A stretch of 64,000 nucleotides of DNA, from the NCBI RefSeq assembly GCF_027921765.1, contig NZ_BSEJ01000016.1, positions 1-64,000 on the forward strand, read 5' to 3'. This stretch comes from Microbacterium barkeri. GTDB taxonomy: Bacteria; Actinomycetota; Actinomycetes; Actinomycetales; Microbacteriaceae. The position numbers were made by a program, and so were the translations under genes. Shown piece by piece: positions 22,901 to 31,927 of the stretch; positions within the stretch are counted from its first letter, which is position 1, and each line of letters opens with the position of its first letter. The notes under the pieces are model-generated. The model was not told the origin of the DNA and searched no databases. It saw nothing but the letters and a program-made list of their open reading frames with translations.

Positions 22901-24058
22901 ATGCGGATCCTGCACACCTCGGACTGGCACATCGGGCGGACCTTCCACGGGTTCTCGACGCTCGATGCGCTGCGGGGCGTGTTCGATGCCCTTGTCGAGG
23001 AGGTGCGCGCCCGGAAGATCGACGTGGTCGTCGTCGCGGGCGACGTCTTCGACTCCGGTACGCCCGCCGCGGCCGCGTTCGAACTGCTCACCGACACGCT
23101 CCGGGCCATCCGCTCGGCAGGGGCTCAGCTCGTCGTCACGAGCGGCAACCACGACTCGGCAGCGCGCCTGGGCTTCCAGGCGCCGCTGCTCGGCGCGGCC
23201 GGTGTGCACATCATCACCGATCCGCGCTCGGTCGGCACCCCCGTCACGATCGACGACGAGCACGGGCCCGTGCACTTCTACGGTCTTCCCTACCTCGAGC
23301 CCGCGATCGTGCGCAGCGTCTGGCCAGACGTCGACCTGCGCACGCAGGAGCAGGCCATCCGTCATGCGATGAGCCTCGTGAACGCCGATCGCTCCGAGCG
23401 CGGCGGGCGATCGATCGTCGCGTCCCACTGCTTCGCGGGCGACGTCGAGCCGACCGCGGGCGTCGAGCGCGAGATCCGGCAGGGGTCGCTCGACGTCGTG
23501 CCGCTCGTCGACTTCGACGGGCCCGACTACGTCGCGCTCGGGCACATCCACGGGCGGTCGCGCCTCGCCGAGAACGTCCGCTACTCGGGCGCGCCGCTGC
23601 ACTACAGCTTCGGTGAGGGCGACAAGCCCCGCGGAGCCTGGATCGTCGATCTCGGCGCCGACGGTGTCGAGCGCATCGAATGGCTCGACCTTCCCATCCC
23701 GCGCCGGCTCGTCACTCTGCGCGGCACCCTCGACGAGCTGCTGGCCGACGAGCGCTACCGCGAGCACGAGGGCGACTGGGTCTGCGCCGTGCTGACCGAC
23801 GTGAACCCGCCGCTCGAGCCGATGCGGAAGCTCCGCGCGCGCTTCGACGGATGCGCCACCATCCAGCTCGCACCCGCCGGAGGAGTCAAGGAGGAGCGTC
23901 GCACCTTCCGTGAGCGAGTCGAGAGCGCGCGCTCCGACCGCGAGCTCGTCGACGACTTCCTGACGCACGTGCGCAACGGCGAGGGCGCGACCGACGTCGA
24001 GCGGGAGATCATCGGCGAGGTCGTCTCGACCCGCGAGGCCGCGGAGACGCGCGCATGA
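22901..24058 (+). CDS. sbcD: SbcCD exonuclease subunit D (Mre11-type nuclease)
   Basis: 385 aa with the phosphoesterase metal-binding motifs in order: HTSDWHIG (residues 5-12), VVVAGDVFDSG, VTSGNHDSAARL, ASHCFAGD and ALGHIHGRS. With SbcC it forms the hairpin- and protein-blocked-end-processing nuclease that cleaves palindromic DNA. The stop overlaps the SbcC ATG by 4 nt. TACCGT ends 6 nt before the ATG, suggesting a leaderless operon message. Confidence 0.96.
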   Translation: MRILHTSDWHIGRTFHGFSTLDALRGVFDALVEEVRARKIDVVVVAGDVFDSGTPAAAAFELLTDTLRAIRSAGAQLVVTSGNHDSAARLGFQAPLLGAAGVHIITDPRSVGTPVTIDDEHGPVHFYGLPYLEPAIVRSVWPDVDLRTQEQAIRHAMSLVNADRSERGGRSIVASHCFAGDVEPTAGVEREIRQGSLDVVPLVDFDGPDYVALGHIHGRSRLAENVRYSGAPLHYSFGEGDKPRGAWIVDLGADGVERIEWLDLPIPRRLVTLRGTLDELLADERYREHEGDWVCAVLTDVNPPLEPMRKLRARFDGCATIQLAPAGGVKEERRTFRERVESARSDRELVDDFLTHVRNGEGATDVEREIIGEVVSTREAAETRA

Positions 24059-27000
24059 GAATCCACCGCGTCGAGATCGAGGGCTTCGGCCCCTTCCGCG
24101 CGCGCCAGGTCGTCGACCTCGACGCATACGCCGCCGACGGCCTCTTCCTCATCGGCGGGCGCACGGGCGCCGGCAAGTCGAGCATCCTCGACGCGATCAC
24201 CTTCGCGATCTTCGGCTCGGTTCCGCGCTACGAGGGCGGAGAGAAGCGCCTCCGCAGCGACCACTGCGAGCCCGACGACCCGACGAGCGTCGCGGTCGAG
24301 TTCACGACCGGCGGCACCCGCTGGCGCATCGAGCGATCGCCCGAGTACGAGCGCCCGAAGAAGCGCGGCGACGGGATGACCACGGCTCCCGCACGCGCTC
24401 AGATGGGCGAGGTGGTCGGCGACTCCGTCGACTGGCGCGCCACGAAGGACCGCGACGTCGCGAACCTCGTCGCCGAGGTCGTCGGACTCAACCAGCAGCA
24501 GTTCCTCCAGGTCATCCTGCTCGCGCAGGGGCGCTTCGCCCGCTTCCTGCTCGCCGACAACAACGATCGGCAGAAGCTCCTCCGCACCCTCTTCGGCTCG
24601 CGCCGCTTCGAGGACTACGAGAGGGAGCTCGATCAGCGGCGGGCATCGGCTGAGGCGACGGTCGCCGAGGGGCGTCAGCTCCTCTCGGTCGTGCTCGACC
24701 AGGCCGATGGCATCGCGGCCCGGCTTCCGTCCTCGTCCGAGGCCCAGGCGGATGGCGAGGGCGGCGCGGGTGCGGCGACAGCGGATGGACCGGGCCGAGA
24801 GGCGACGGAGGCTGCGGCCGGGCGCGCCTCTGAGGACATGCGGATCGCCGAGCTCGAGCGCGCCGAGCAGCGCTCGCGCCACGAGGTGGAGATCGCGGAG
24901 GCCGCGGAGGCCGAGGCGCGTCGCCGCCGCGAGACGGCCGCCGAGACCTTCGACCGCCTGCGCGGCGAACGGGAGAGGCAGGAGCAGCGTGACGGTCTGC
25001 GGCGCCGGCTCGACGAGCTCGAAGCGCGCATCGACGACATCGAGCGCGCGCGGGCAGAGCTCACCGCGGCGCGTCGGGCGGAGAGCGTGCGCGGCGCGCT
25101 CGATGGCGCCGGACGCGCCCTCGCCGCCGTAGCGACCGCTGTGAGCGCGGTCGAGGGCGCGGCGGAGCGGTGGTCCGAGTTCGCGTCGGGCGAGGTCCTC
25201 GAGCCCGCCGATCTCGAGCGGATCGCGACGGGGGCGCAGCAGCGGATCGGTGAATGGCGACCGGTTCTCGCCGTCGAGCAGAGCCTCGTCGCCGACGAGG
25301 AGGCCCTCGCCGCCCTGCGCGACGAAGCCGCACGAGCGCAGGAGCGCGCCGACGAGGTCGCGGCGCGCCTCGCGGAGATCCCGCGTCGACGCGGCGAGCT
25401 CGATGCCGCGGCGAAGTCTGCCACGGAGACCGCGGGGCAGCGCCGCCACGCGGAGGACCGGCTGACCTCGGCGACGGCGCAGCTCGAGGCTGCGCGTGAG
25501 GTTGCACGACTCGCGTCCGAGTACGAGCGCGCCGCCGCGGCGGCCGAGGAGGCGCTGCGTGCGCGCGACGCCGCCGATCGCGAGCTCGCCGAGCTCCATC
25601 GGCGTCGCCTCAGCGGCTACGCCGCCGAACTCGCGGCGGAGCTCTCCGACGGCGTCGCGTGCGCGGTCTGCGGGTCCACGGCGCACCCCGCGCCAGCCGA
25701 GCGGGACGACGATCATGTCTCCGCTGAGGAGATCGACGCCGCGGAGGAGCGGAAGGCGCATGCGAGCCGAACCGAGCTCGCGGCATCCGAGACCCGTCGA
25801 GAGGCGCAGCGCGCGCTCGCCGAAGCCGAGGCGAAGTCGGGCGGGCGGAGCGTCGAGCAGCTCGAGTCCGAACGCGACGCAGCGGCAGAGGAGCTCCGCG
25901 CGGCGACGGCCGCGGCAGAGGAGCTCAAGGCCATCGAGTCGGCCCAGCGCGAGCTCGCCGAGGAGGAGCAGCGTCTCGGGGCCGAGCGGACCGCGGTGGA
26001 GACCGAGAAGACCGAGCTGGCCTCGCGCATCCGCTCGGCGGAGGACGGGCTGGAGAAGAACCGCGCGACGGTCACGGCAGCGAGAGGCGATGCCGAGTCG
26101 GTCGCCGATCGCATCGAGGCGGAGACCCGGCGCGCGGCAGCCGCAGAGGCCTACGCCGAAGCGCAGAACGATGCGCTTCGTGCGGAGCGAGCCGCGACAG
26201 AGGCGGCCGAGGCGCTCGATCGGGCCGTCCGCGACGCGGGCTTCGCCGATGTCGAGAGTGCGCGCACGGCCATCCGCGACGTCGCCGCGCAGGAGCAGCT
26301 CGAGCAGCGGATCAGCACCCACGACGGCGATCTGCGCAGCACGAAGGCCGCGCTCATGGAGCTCGAGTTCCTCGTGCTGCCCGAGGAGCCGATCGACATC
26401 GACGGCGCGCACGCCGCCCTCGCCGCGGCCGACGACGCCCGCGACGCGGCTGTCGCGCACCTGTCGTCGATGCGTCAACTCGCTGCAGCGCTGCAGGACG
26501 CGCTCCGCCGGGCGCAGGAGGCGCATGAGAGCATCGCCGCCGCGGTGCGCGCGGCGACGATCATCCGCGACCTGGCCGACGCCGTCGCCGGGCGGAACAT
26601 GAAGAAGATGGACCTCGAGACGTTCGTCCTCGCGGCCGAGCTCGAGGGCATCGTCGAAGCCGCCAACCGCCGCCTCGACGAGATGTCGGATGGCCGCTAC
26701 GCGCTCCAGCACACCGACGCGCTCGCGTACCGCAACGCGGCGAGCGGCCTGGGGCTCGAGGTGCTCGACCGCTTCACGGGGCAGCCGCGGTCACCGCGAT
26801 CGCTGTCGGGCGGAGAGACGTTCCTCGCCTCCCTCGCTCTCGCGCTCGGCCTCGCCGAGGTCGTGACGAACCGCGCAGGGGGGATCACGCTCGACACCCT
26901 CTTCATCGACGAGGGCTTCGGATCACTTGACAGCGAGACGCTCGAGGTCGCGATGCGCACGCTCGACGGCCTCCGCGAGGGCGGCCGCACCGTGGGCGTG

Positions 27001-27114
27001 ATCAGCCACGTCGAGGCGATGAAGGAGCAGATCCCCGCGCAGCTGCGCGTCGATCGCACGCCTCAGGGCTGGAGCACCGTGACCCAGGAGACCGTCAGTC
27101 CGCTCGGACAATGA
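24055..27114 (+). CDS. sbcC: SbcCD exonuclease subunit C (SMC/Rad50-like ATPase)
   Basis: 1019 aa. Walker A is at residues 34-42 (GGRTGAGKS). Long Ala/Glu/Arg-rich coiled coils run from ~180 to 780, with a zinc-hook Cys-x-x-Cys (C536-A-V-C539) at the midpoint. The C-terminal ABC signature SLSGGETFLASLALALGL and Walker B TLFIDEGFGSLD complete the ATPase head. It partners SbcD. The length is normal for the family. The 3' end runs 20 nt into the convergent downstream gene. Confidence 0.96.
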   Translation: MRIHRVEIEGFGPFRARQVVDLDAYAADGLFLIGGRTGAGKSSILDAITFAIFGSVPRYEGGEKRLRSDHCEPDDPTSVAVEFTTGGTRWRIERSPEYERPKKRGDGMTTAPARAQMGEVVGDSVDWRATKDRDVANLVAEVVGLNQQQFLQVILLAQGRFARFLLADNNDRQKLLRTLFGSRRFEDYERELDQRRASAEATVAEGRQLLSVVLDQADGIAARLPSSSEAQADGEGGAGAATADGPGREATEAAAGRASEDMRIAELERAEQRSRHEVEIAEAAEAEARRRRETAAETFDRLRGERERQEQRDGLRRRLDELEARIDDIERARAELTAARRAESVRGALDGAGRALAAVATAVSAVEGAAERWSEFASGEVLEPADLERIATGAQQRIGEWRPVLAVEQSLVADEEALAALRDEAARAQERADEVAARLAEIPRRRGELDAAAKSATETAGQRRHAEDRLTSATAQLEAAREVARLASEYERAAAAAEEALRARDAADRELAELHRRRLSGYAAELAAELSDGVACAVCGSTAHPAPAERDDDHVSAEEIDAAEERKAHASRTELAASETRREAQRALAEAEAKSGGRSVEQLESERDAAAEELRAATAAAEELKAIESAQRELAEEEQRLGAERTAVETEKTELASRIRSAEDGLEKNRATVTAARGDAESVADRIEAETRRAAAAEAYAEAQNDALRAERAATEAAEALDRAVRDAGFADVESARTAIRDVAAQEQLEQRISTHDGDLRSTKAALMELEFLVLPEEPIDIDGAHAALAAADDARDAAVAHLSSMRQLAAALQDALRRAQEAHESIAAAVRAATIIRDLADAVAGRNMKKMDLETFVLAAELEGIVEAANRRLDEMSDGRYALQHTDALAYRNAASGLGLEVLDRFTGQPRSPRSLSGGETFLASLALALGLAEVVTNRAGGITLDTLFIDEGFGSLDSETLEVAMRTLDGLREGGRTVGVISHVEAMKEQIPAQLRVDRTPQGWSTVTQETVSPLGQ

Positions 27115-27880
27115 TCTGATCTCCGGACAGCTCGAACTGGAGAGCGGTTCCGACGGGGAAGATGTCGCGAAGCGGCGCCGGCGCGCTTTCGTCGATCATT
27201 GTCGCGATGGTCGCGGGGAATGGCCCGAACGCACAAGCCGCGAACCCGAAGAAGTACCGCGCTCCGTCATCGGGGAGCGGAGCTGATGCCTGCATGCACC
27301 GTGTACCGGCTGCCGTACGCCCCGAACCGCTGAGCGGGTAGGTCACAAAGCTGATGTCGTGGAACTCCTCGAAGACCGTGACATCTCCCGGCATATCGAG
27401 TTCCGGCGGCAGCTCGCCGTCGGGGTCGACGTGCAGCACGGCGACGCGGTGCACGTCGATGCTCGACACGGCGGCCCCGCCCCCGAGGGTGACCGCGACG
27501 GTGAGGACGAGCGATGCAGCCCAGAGAGCGAGGAGTCTGGTCGAGGGAAGCCCGCGCATGTGCGCCGCAAGCCGTTCGATCCATCGCCATCCCGACACGC
27601 CATCCGCTGGAGCGGACAGCACTGGATCGCCCTCCGATGCCGCGCTCTGCGTGTCCGCTGCCGCACCGGGCTGCGCCGACCCGTCCGCCGCGAGCGAAGG
27701 GGATGCAGCCGCGACGCCCTCGTCACCCGCGGTGTCGACCTTCGCGGTCCGGGCCGCACCGTCGAGTTCCGCGAGGCGGGCGAGTGCGGCGGCGCGCGTC
27801 GCGCCGTCCGCCCCACGCCCGAAGGCCTGCTCGCGAAGGAGTCGCAGTTCGTCGTCGGTCGCGGGAGCCATCCCGCTCAT
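27095..27880 (-). CDS. Hypothetical single-span membrane protein
   Basis: 261 aa. An Ala-rich acidic/basic cytoplasmic N-terminal part (DDELRLLREQAFGRG, RAAALARLAELDG) resembles the short helical motifs at the start of other actinobacterial envelope proteins. After it comes one membrane span (LLALWAASLVLTVAVTLGGG, residues ~118-137) and an extracellular beta-rich domain with two Cys (TRCMQAS, FAACAFG) that could form a disulfide. I do not recognise a family. The start could also be the ATG at 27871. The 20-nt 3' overlap with sbcC is real for both frames. Confidence 0.65.
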   Translation of the reverse strand: MSGMAPATDDELRLLREQAFGRGADGATRAAALARLAELDGAARTAKVDTAGDEGVAAASPSLAADGSAQPGAAADTQSAASEGDPVLSAPADGVSGWRWIERLAAHMRGLPSTRLLALWAASLVLTVAVTLGGGAAVSSIDVHRVAVLHVDPDGELPPELDMPGDVTVFEEFHDISFVTYPLSGSGRTAAGTRCMQASAPLPDDGARYFFGFAACAFGPFPATIATMIDESAPAPLRDIFPVGTALQFELSGDQIIVRAD

Positions 27881-27913
27881 CCTGCCATCGCGCGCGGGTG
27901 GCGCTGCGGGCCG

Positions 27914-28840
27914 CTAGGCGGACAGGCGGTCGAGTTCTGCGATCTCCTCCGGCGCGAGCTCGAGGCGTCCGGCGGCGAGGAGATCCGCCACCTGGTCGAC
28001 GCGCGACGCCGACGCGATCGGGGCGACGACGGTGGGGCGCGACCGAAGCCACGCGAGCGAGATCGTCGCGATCGACACCCCGTGGGCCTGCGCGATCCGC
28101 TCGATGCCGTCGATGAGCGCGAGGTTCTTCTCGGAGATGTACTCCTTCGCAGCGCCCGCACGCGGAGAGCCGGCGTCGGCCGCCGAGCGGTACTTGCCCG
28201 CGAGGAAGCCCTTCGCGAGGGAGAAGTAGGGCAGGACGCCGAGGTGGAACTCCTCGGCGAGAGGGAGGATCGTCTGCTCGATGCCGCGCTCGACGAGGTT
28301 GTAGTGGGGCTGCACGGCGACCGGGTCAGGGGCGCCGATCTCGCGCGCGATGCGGATCCACTCGTGGATGCGCTCGGGCGTGTAGTTCGAGATCGCGGTG
28401 TACTGAACGAGGCCGTCCTGCACGAGCTCGCCGAACGCCGCGACGGTCTCCTCGAGCGGCGTCGACTCGTCGTCGAAGTGCGCGTAGTAGAGATCGATCG
28501 ACTCGACGCCGAGGCGCTCGATGGACGCCTCCGCGGCGGCGCGGACGTTGGCGGCGGAGAGGCCGCGGAAGTCGGGGTGCTGGCTGACCTTCGTCGCGAC
28601 GGTCACGCCCTGCGGCTTGCGATCGGCGAGCCAGGCTCCGATGATCCGCTCGCTGTCGCCGCCGCTGTTGCCGGGAACCCACGCGCTGTACGAATCGGCC
28701 GTGTCGATGAAGTCGCCGCCTCCTTCGACGAAGGCGTCGAGGATGCGGAACGACTCGTCGCGGTCTGCCGTCCACCCGAACACGTTTCCGCCGAGATTCA
28801 GGGGGAAGACGTCGAGCTCGCTCGTGCCGATCCGTGCCAT
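27914..28840 (-). CDS. Aldo/keto reductase
   Basis: 308 aa with the AKR TIM-barrel pattern: GTSELDVFPLNLGGNVFGWT, catalytic Asp and Tyr in DFIDTADSYSAW, the Lys in VTVATKVS, then SIERLGVESIDLYYAHFDD, which carries the His-position segment, and a C-terminal NADPH-binding stretch IASASRVDQVADLL. It belongs to the YdhF/Tas-like group of NADPH-dependent reductases of unknown physiological substrate. It is monocistronic and transcribed leftward. Confidence 0.92.
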   Translation of the reverse strand: MARIGTSELDVFPLNLGGNVFGWTADRDESFRILDAFVEGGGDFIDTADSYSAWVPGNSGGDSERIIGAWLADRKPQGVTVATKVSQHPDFRGLSAANVRAAAEASIERLGVESIDLYYAHFDDESTPLEETVAAFGELVQDGLVQYTAISNYTPERIHEWIRIAREIGAPDPVAVQPHYNLVERGIEQTILPLAEEFHLGVLPYFSLAKGFLAGKYRSAADAGSPRAGAAKEYISEKNLALIDGIERIAQAHGVSIATISLAWLRSRPTVVAPIASASRVDQVADLLAAGRLELAPEEIAELDRLSA

Positions 28841-28998
28841 GGTGCCTCCAGTCGTTCGGTGATCCGGCTTCCAGACTATGAGCGGTCGGATGGTCGGGGC
28901 GCGGATCGCGGGGAGATCAGCGGATGCTGCGGCTGCGTCCGCGGGGGAGGGACGTGCGCTCGTGTGCGAATGAACTCGAAGAAAACTTCTAAAAACCC

Positions 28999-29027
28999 TT
29001 GCGCGGACAATCGAACAGAACTACTAT
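28999..29027 (+). promoter_or_regulatory. Promoter of the DUF222-HNH gene (leaderless)
   Basis: TTGCGC (28999-29004), a 17-bp spacer and TACTAT (29022-29027), followed 6 nt later by ATG at 29034, give a start point on or next to the initiation codon. Confidence 0.65.
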
Positions 29028-29033
29028 GGAGTC

Positions 29034-30398
29034 ATGTCGAGGATGACATCAGCACTCAGCGAGAGCCTGGCGGCCCTGCGTGCCGACGTCGCTGACCTCG
29101 ATGTGGATGGTCTCGCTCCGGACGAGCTGAGGGCGCTGACCGATGTGCTCGGCGCCCTCCGGCGGAGCGTCGATGCGTCGCTCGCCGCGGCCTCGGGAGA
29201 GATCGCCCGCCAGTCGCGCCGCGAGCTCGGCAAGGACGGGTTCGCGCGCAGGCAGGGGTACTCCTCGCCGGGCACCTTGCTCTCGGCCACGACGGGTGTG
29301 ACGACGGGCGAGGCTGCTCGGCTCATGCGTGTCGGCGAGGCGATCGCGCCGCGGATGAGCCTCGTCGGGGAGCGGCTGCCCGCGAAGCACCCGCATGTCG
29401 CCGAGGCGCTTCGGTCCGGCGCCCTCGGCCTCGCCGCAGCGGAGGCCATCGTCGGCATGCTCGACCGGGTGGCCGTGCGCGCCGGCACGGCGGCCTGCGA
29501 CGAGATGGAGTCGATCCTCGTCGCGCAGGCCCCCGGGCTCACGAGTGACGAGCTGCGGCGCCTGCTGCTCGATGCCGAGATGCGGCTCGATCCGGATGGC
29601 GCAGAAGACCGAGAGCAGGATCGCCGCGATCGGCGCATGCTCGCGTGGCGCACCGAGCGCGACGGCTCGGTGTCCTTCACGGGACGCGCCGACCCCGAGA
29701 CGGCGGCGCCGATCGTCGCGCTGCTCGACGGCATGGTGACGCAGCGGATGCGCGCGAACGAACACGAGCCCGACGAGGCGCGCCGCGATCGTCGCACGCG
29801 GCTGCAGATGCAGATCGACATCCTCGCCGACGTCGCGCGGCATGCGCTCGGCTGCACCGCCATTCCGACCCGCCCCATCGCCACGATGGTCGTGCGGATG
29901 GACTACGACACCTTCCGCGCGGCACTCGATGAGCAGAACGGCGATGCGTCGGGCGGCGGCATGGCGACCATCGACGGAATCGAGCAGCCCGTGACCGCCA
30001 AGGCGGTGCGGCGCATGGCGGTCGATGCGCAGATCATCCCGTGCGTGCTCGGCGGCAAGAGCGAGATCCTCGACCTCGGACGCAGAGAGCGCCTCTTCAC
30101 TCCGAAACAGAAGCTCGCGATCTCCATCCGCGACGAGGGGTGCGCATTCTGCGGCGCCCCGCCCGGGCACGCTGTGGTGCACCACATCGAGTGGTGGTCG
30201 CGGGGAGGAAGGACCGATCTCGATAACGGGATCCTCCTGTGCGTGGCCTGTCATCATCGGATCCACGACGACGGATGGGATATCCGCATCGAGGGCGCCG
30301 GGGTCGACGCGGTGCCGTGGTTCATCCCGCCGCCCTGGCTCGACCACACGCGCACGCCGCGTCGTGGCGGGCCGACCCGGTACCGGGTGGCCTGCTGA
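29034..30398 (+). CDS. DUF222 and HNH endonuclease domain protein
   Basis: 454 aa. The N-terminal ~300 residues are DUF222 (LRALTDVLGALRRSVDASLA, RQGYSSPGTLLSATTGVTTG, EAARLMRVGEA). A C-terminal HNH nuclease motif follows with zinc-type Cys pairs: EGCAFCGAPPGHAVVHHIEW and LDNGILLCVACHHRIHDDGW. This family (related to mycobacterial 13E12 proteins) is multi-copy in actinobacteria; its role is unsettled, with mobile-element or nuclease functions proposed. It has an apparent leaderless promoter. An alternative ATG lies 9 nt downstream. Confidence 0.92.
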   Translation: MSRMTSALSESLAALRADVADLDVDGLAPDELRALTDVLGALRRSVDASLAAASGEIARQSRRELGKDGFARRQGYSSPGTLLSATTGVTTGEAARLMRVGEAIAPRMSLVGERLPAKHPHVAEALRSGALGLAAAEAIVGMLDRVAVRAGTAACDEMESILVAQAPGLTSDELRRLLLDAEMRLDPDGAEDREQDRRDRRMLAWRTERDGSVSFTGRADPETAAPIVALLDGMVTQRMRANEHEPDEARRDRRTRLQMQIDILADVARHALGCTAIPTRPIATMVVRMDYDTFRAALDEQNGDASGGGMATIDGIEQPVTAKAVRRMAVDAQIIPCVLGGKSEILDLGRRERLFTPKQKLAISIRDEGCAFCGAPPGHAVVHHIEWWSRGGRTDLDNGILLCVACHHRIHDDGWDIRIEGAGVDAVPWFIPPPWLDHTRTPRRGGPTRYRVAC

Positions 30399-30421
30399 TC
30401 GGCGGGCCCTAGGCTGGAGTC

Positions 30422-30601
30422 ATGAACAAGAGCACCATCTGGACAGGCCTGGGCGTCATCGCCGCGGTCGTCATCGCGTGGTGGCTCGTGAACATCCTGT
30501 TCTCGGTGATGTTCTGGATCTTCAAGCTCGCGGTCGTCGCCGTCGTGGCCGTGGTCGTCTTCTTCGTGCTGCGGTCGCTCGTGAGCTCGCGGCGCGACTG
30601 A
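30422..30601 (+). CDS. Small membrane protein, 59 aa
   Basis: The product starts MNKSTIWTGLGVIAAVVIAW, has two hydrophobic helices (residues ~8-28 and ~34-51, Val/Ala/Phe-rich) and ends RSLVSSRRD. The layout is that of a two-span helical hairpin with a positive C-terminus. TAGGCT ends exactly 6 nt before the ATG, the same arrangement as in many genes of this window, which supports real expression. No family was recognised. Confidence 0.7.
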   Translation: MNKSTIWTGLGVIAAVVIAWWLVNILFSVMFWIFKLAVVAVVAVVVFFVLRSLVSSRRD

Positions 30602-30622
30602 GTACCGCCGAGCCCGGAACGC

Positions 30623-31927
30623 TCAGCGCGGGAAGAGCGCGCGCAGCGAGAACCAGCGCTCGTCCGCGCTGATCGAGAGCGAGCCGCCGTACCGCTCGAC
30701 AGCCGCCTCGATGTTGCGCAGACCGTAGCCGTGGCCGGCCTCGCGCTTGCGTGAGACGATCCGGCCATCCGAGCGCTTCACGATGCCGTCGAAGGTGTTC
30801 TCGACACGGAGCATCACGAAGTCGTCCTGCGCGAAAAGGGCGACCCGCACGAGGCGCTCGTCGGCGTCCGCAATGCGCTTCGTCGCTTCGATGGCGTTGT
30901 CGAGGGCGTTCCCCAGCACCGCCGTCACGTCGAGCGGGCTCATGAAGTCGAGCAGCCGTCCATCCGCCACGTACGAGACGTCGACTCCGTCCTCGTTGGC
31001 GCGCAGGCGCTTGCCGGTGAGGACCACGTCGACCACGCGGTTGCCCGTGCGCACCTGCGCCCCGTAGTCGCGGATGGACTCCTCGAGGTCGTCGAGCATC
31101 CGCTCGCGCAGCCCCGGATCGGTCTCGGCGCGCAGCGCATCGAGGTGATGCTTCATGTCGTGGTACTTGCGGCTCACCTCGTCGATCGCGCGTCGCGAGA
31201 GCTCGTACTGGTCGTGCTGGCTCCGGAGCAGCTGCGACATCGCCTCCGCGTCGCGCCGGGTCTGCATCTCGCGGCGCACCTCGTGCTGCACGTAGAGCGC
31301 GATGTAGCCGCAGAGGTCCACCAGTGTGCGGATGTAGAAGATCTCGGGGCCGAGCCGGCTGCTGAACGGGGTGTTGGCGTTGGCGAAGCTGAGGTTCGAG
31401 ATCCCGAAGGTCGCTGCGGCGATCGCGAGCGCGCTCACGAGCTCGCGCCATCCGACCTCGATCTCCGCGCCGCGCGTGAGATGCCGGCGCTCGGCGAGCC
31501 AGGCGAGCACGAGCACGCCGCCGTAGACGAGGGCGAGGAACGCCGCCCGCGCGACGCCCTCGGCGTCGGGCAGGTAGAAGCGCTCGAGCTGCCAGTGCAG
31601 CGACGCGACGAACTCGGCGAGCACGAACGCCCGCGCTGTCAGGTACCCCGCCGTCACCGCGGTGATCCGCAGCGACGCGAAGAGGAGCGCGAACATCGTG
31701 AGCGCGGCGCCGAGCATGCCGGGGATCCACAGCGCGAGAGGGAGGGTGTCTGCCCACAGCTGCAGGCCGACGAGAGCCGCGAGCCCGGCCAGGGCGACGC
31801 CGACGGTCGGGAGCCACCGCATGCGCCGGCGGACGATCGCGATGAACACCACGCAGGCGCCCCACTCGGCGAGAGCGGTGAACAGGCGGGGGATCTCGGC
31901 GAGCTCGCTCGTGACGACGTCGCTCAT
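30623..31927 (-). CDS. AgrC/HPK10-like sensor histidine kinase paired with a LytTR regulator
   Basis: 434 aa from ATG 31927, which overlaps the regulator's stop (ATGA). The N-terminal ~210 residues form about six or seven membrane spans. The phospho-acceptor region VSRKYHDMKHHLDALR has the HD-x-K-H-H-L pattern of HPK10 kinases such as AgrC/ComD. A GHKL ATPase follows, with N box VLGNALDNAIEA and glycine-rich GHGYGLRNIEAAVERYGG. In Firmicutes such kinases sense peptides. Here it closes an operon of glycoside hydrolases and a glycosyltransferase, so its signal may be envelope-glycan related. The frame extends upstream to 32293 only as a shadow. Confidence 0.88.
   Translation of the reverse strand: MSDVVTSELAEIPRLFTALAEWGACVVFIAIVRRRMRWLPTVGVALAGLAALVGLQLWADTLPLALWIPGMLGAALTMFALLFASLRITAVTAGYLTARAFVLAEFVASLHWQLERFYLPDAEGVARAAFLALVYGGVLVLAWLAERRHLTRGAEIEVGWRELVSALAIAAATFGISNLSFANANTPFSSRLGPEIFYIRTLVDLCGYIALYVQHEVRREMQTRRDAEAMSQLLRSQHDQYELSRRAIDEVSRKYHDMKHHLDALRAETDPGLRERMLDDLEESIRDYGAQVRTGNRVVDVVLTGKRLRANEDGVDVSYVADGRLLDFMSPLDVTAVLGNALDNAIEATKRIADADERLVRVALFAQDDFVMLRVENTFDGIVKRSDGRIVSRKREAGHGYGLRNIEAAVERYGGSLSISADERWFSLRALFPR

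Noticed and set aside
22690..23616. 308-aa + frame overlapping sbcD
   Set aside because: It is Arg/Ala/Pro-rich shadow in another frame of sbcD, with no motif.
23755..26712. 985-aa open frame antisense to sbcC
   Set aside because: It is Arg/Leu/Gly-rich low-complexity translation with no motifs, directly opposite the clearly coding SbcC frame. It is a high-GC shadow.
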